A DNA stretch of 6,963 bases, taken from Promethearchaeota archaeon (lineage in GTDB: Archaea > Asgardarchaeota > Lokiarchaeia > Sigynarchaeales > SOKP01). Within the stretch, counting starts at the first letter, position 1. Each line of letters opens with the position of its first letter. The notes beneath the pieces are model-generated. The model saw only the letters and a list, made by a program, of their open reading frames with translations, did not search any database and had not been told where the DNA came from. Positions 5,625 through 6,963 of this stretch are shown here, in pieces. The stretch covers positions 1 through 6,963 of the forward strand of contig WJKD01000827.1 of the NCBI GenBank assembly GCA_014729315.1. Direction: 5' to 3'. A program made the translations under genes and the position numbers.

Positions 5625-6776
5625 ATGAATATGGCAGAAGAAATTTTAGCGTGTATTAAGGAAGAAGACATAAAATATTTAGAATCCGGGCAAATTTCCA
5701 AATATATTTTTCCCAAGGAACGATCTAAGGCTCATAAAGAAAATATTCCCCATTTAATTACACGTCTATTCGCCTTGCAAATTAATTCTGACAATGAGGT
5801 TTTTTACCTCATTCAAAAGAGGAGCGAGGAGAGAAAGAGCTTCCCGGGATTTTATACTGATTCCGCAAGTGGACACGTGGTATTTGAAAAAGGGTTAGAA
5901 TTTGACGATATTAAGAGAAATGCTTTACGAGAGTTGGAAGAAGAATTTGGGATCTCTCCAAATAAAGCAGAAAAAGTTAAATTTTATCGACTTGAGAAAG
6001 AAAAGGATAATTTAACTAAAGAAATTGCGTATATCTTTTTAGTATTATTAGAAAACGACCTTAAACTTAATCCAGATCCCGAGGAAGTTGAAGTATCAAA
6101 GAGTAAGTTCTATAGAAAGGAACAATTGATAAAACTTTTGGATAAAAAAGACGCTGTTGATTATTCAAAAAAAATATGGAGCGAAATTCTTGACCTAGAC
6201 CTCTTCGAATACTTTAATTTAGACCAAGGTTCTCAAAAAAATAAAGAAGAAAAGAAAAACATTGCTCTATTTATCGGCCGTTTTAATCCCTTGCATCATG
6301 GACATATTTACGTTATGAAAAATATTTTGGATGATTTTCAGGTTTTAAAAATTGGTATTGGTAGTGCCCAATTGGATCATACGAAAAACGACCCCTTCAC
6401 TGGAGACGAAAGAAAAAAATTTATCGAGGCTGCCTTGAAAAAACGAGGTTATTCCTCAAAAAGATACGAAATCCATAAAATACCCGATATTTTTAACGCA
6501 GATAAATGGGTAAACCATGTTGTATCTATCGTTGGTGATTTTGATGTTGTCTTTTCAAATAGCGATTGGGTAAGAAAATTATTTGAAAACGCCGACTATG
6601 AAGTGGGAAGAAAAATTGTAATTTTTAAGAAAAAATTTAGCGGGTCCCGCATTCGGGAATTGATTCGGAACGACAAGAAAGAATGGAGGAATTTGGTTCC
6701 CAACGAGGTGATTGACCTAATGAAAGAATACGACGGAATCGAACGTATTAATACTTTAGCATCCAATTCTAATTAA
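5625..6776 (+). CDS. nadM: Fused IDI-like Nudix domain and archaeal nicotinamide-nucleotide adenylyltransferase (NadM)
   Basis: This 383-residue protein has two domains. Residues 30-195 are a Nudix fold resembling type 1 isopentenyl-diphosphate isomerase: H37 and H43 (AHKENIPH), FPGFYTDSASGHV (73-85), RELEEEFGI (102-110) and E133 fit metal ligands of that family. The isomerase catalytic Cys is replaced by S82 and a second Glu by T131, so isomerase activity is unlikely and nucleotide or other diphosphate hydrolysis more probable. The Nudix box carries five extra residues (VFEKG region). A charged linker (201-211) leads to residues 212-376, archaeal NadM: GRFNPLHHGH (218-227, ATP-binding), GIGSAQ (244-249), HTKNDPFTGDER, NADKWVNHV and FSGSRIREL (338-346). 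NadM joins NMN and ATP to give NAD and pyrophosphate, the last step of NAD synthesis and salvage. An alternative start is ATG 5631. No clear ribosome site; translation is probably coupled to the SAM hydrolase. Confidence 0.93.
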   Translation: MNMAEEILACIKEEDIKYLESGQISKYIFPKERSKAHKENIPHLITRLFALQINSDNEVFYLIQKRSEERKSFPGFYTDSASGHVVFEKGLEFDDIKRNALRELEEEFGISPNKAEKVKFYRLEKEKDNLTKEIAYIFLVLLENDLKLNPDPEEVEVSKSKFYRKEQLIKLLDKKDAVDYSKKIWSEILDLDLFEYFNLDQGSQKNKEEKKNIALFIGRFNPLHHGHIYVMKNILDDFQVLKIGIGSAQLDHTKNDPFTGDERKKFIEAALKKRGYSSKRYEIHKIPDIFNADKWVNHVVSIVGDFDVVFSNSDWVRKLFENADYEVGRKIVIFKKKFSGSRIRELIRNDKKEWRNLVPNEVIDLMKEYDGIERINTLASNSN

Positions 6777-6789
6777 AATTAATAGAAAA
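6777..6789. other. 13-base gap between convergent genes
   Basis: The stop of the Nudix-NadM gene (6774-6776) and that of the minus-strand gene (6790-6792) are 13 bases apart. The gap is AT-only except for one G. Termination signals for each gene must therefore lie in or beyond the end of the other. Confidence 0.7.
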
Positions 6790-6963
6790 TTATAAAGTTA
6801 TAGTGCTCGTGTTTGGGGCAGGCTTTCGATAAAAAATAATTTTTTTATCTTCGAGTCGAGCTCGGTCCGGCATTTTGTCTCTAATCATTTCGAATATTTT
6901 AAATTTAATATCTTCCTTACCGTAAACTAAATCAGGTTCCTTGTTTTGAATGTACCCTATCAC
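6790..6963 (-). CDS. Unidentified protein, C-terminal 57 residues (start beyond right edge)
   Basis: A minus-strand frame enters from the right edge and ends at TAA (6790-6792). The visible part reads YIQNKEPDLVYGKEDIKFK, then a helix FEMIRDKMPDRARLEDK, a strand KIIFYRK, and the tail PAPNTSTITL. The mix of charged helix and strand looks like the end of a genuine globular, cytosolic protein, and no stop interrupts it. I do not recognise the family. It converges on the Nudix-NadM gene with a 13-base gap, so it is not part of that operon. Confidence 0.65.
   Translation of the reverse strand: MIGYIQNKEPDLVYGKEDIKFKIFEMIRDKMPDRARLEDKKIIFYRKPAPNTSTITL
6828..6849. terminator. Possible bidirectional terminator inside the convergent gene
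   Basis: GATAAAAAA (6828-6836) and TTTTTTATC (6841-6849) are perfect 9-base arms with a 4-base loop. On the plus strand this yields seven T, about 65 bases after the Nudix-NadM stop, and could end the operon transcript. It lies in the coding sequence of the minus-strand gene (DKKIIFYR), so the match may be incidental. Confidence 0.3.

Noticed and set aside
5625..6200. Nudix half as an active IPP isomerase
   Set aside because: The catalytic Cys is replaced by Ser82 and one catalytic/metal-binding Glu by Thr131, although the overall sequence is similar.

Overview
The window looks archaeal. The signs are an archaeal-type NMN adenylyltransferase (NadM) domain, a DUF62 S-adenosylmethionine hydrolase, TATA-like boxes about 25 bases before several inferred transcript starts, Shine-Dalgarno sites of the AAGGAG/GAGGAGGT type, and T-tracts after genes in place of strong GC hairpins. 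The mix of short coiled-coil proteins, a helical-repeat (TPR/MIT-like) protein with a possible longin-like N-terminus, and a very large membrane-associated protein of unknown type recalls Asgard archaea (Lokiarchaeia or Heimdallarchaeia). That placement is inference from general resemblance, because no marker gene is present.

Layout. Bases 1-2190 (minus strand) are one uninterrupted reading frame of 730 codons. It belongs to a larger protein that runs off the left edge, and its GC content is clearly higher than that of the rest of the window (27/60 in bases 1021-1080 against 13/60 in bases 5101-5160, counted by hand). Bases 2191-2890 hold no convincing gene. They contain a 27-base tandem duplication, a perfect 9-base inverted repeat and TATA-like boxes. 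Bases 2891-3719 (plus) encode two small, overlapping, mostly alpha-helical coiled-coil proteins. After a T-rich gap with its own TATA box and ribosome binding site comes a 299-residue protein (3811-4710) with an alpha/beta N-terminal part and two TPR/MIT-like helical hairpins. Next is a two-gene operon: a DUF62 SAM hydrolase (4785-5621), then, three bases on, a fusion of an isopentenyl-diphosphate-isomerase-like Nudix domain to a NadM domain (5625-6776). The right edge holds the C-terminal 57 residues of an unidentified minus-strand gene that converges on the operon.

Working together. The DUF62 enzyme splits SAM into adenosine and methionine. The NadM half of the fusion makes NAD from NMN and ATP. 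Their tight coupling suggests a linked adenylate/NAD/SAM housekeeping unit. The two coiled-coil proteins are translationally coupled and have matching N-terminal heptad patterns, so they may form a hetero-oligomer, and the next gene may supply a partner. The large minus-strand protein differs in composition and has no visible signal peptide at its only plausible start. It may be horizontally acquired, rearranged or truncated at its 5' end.
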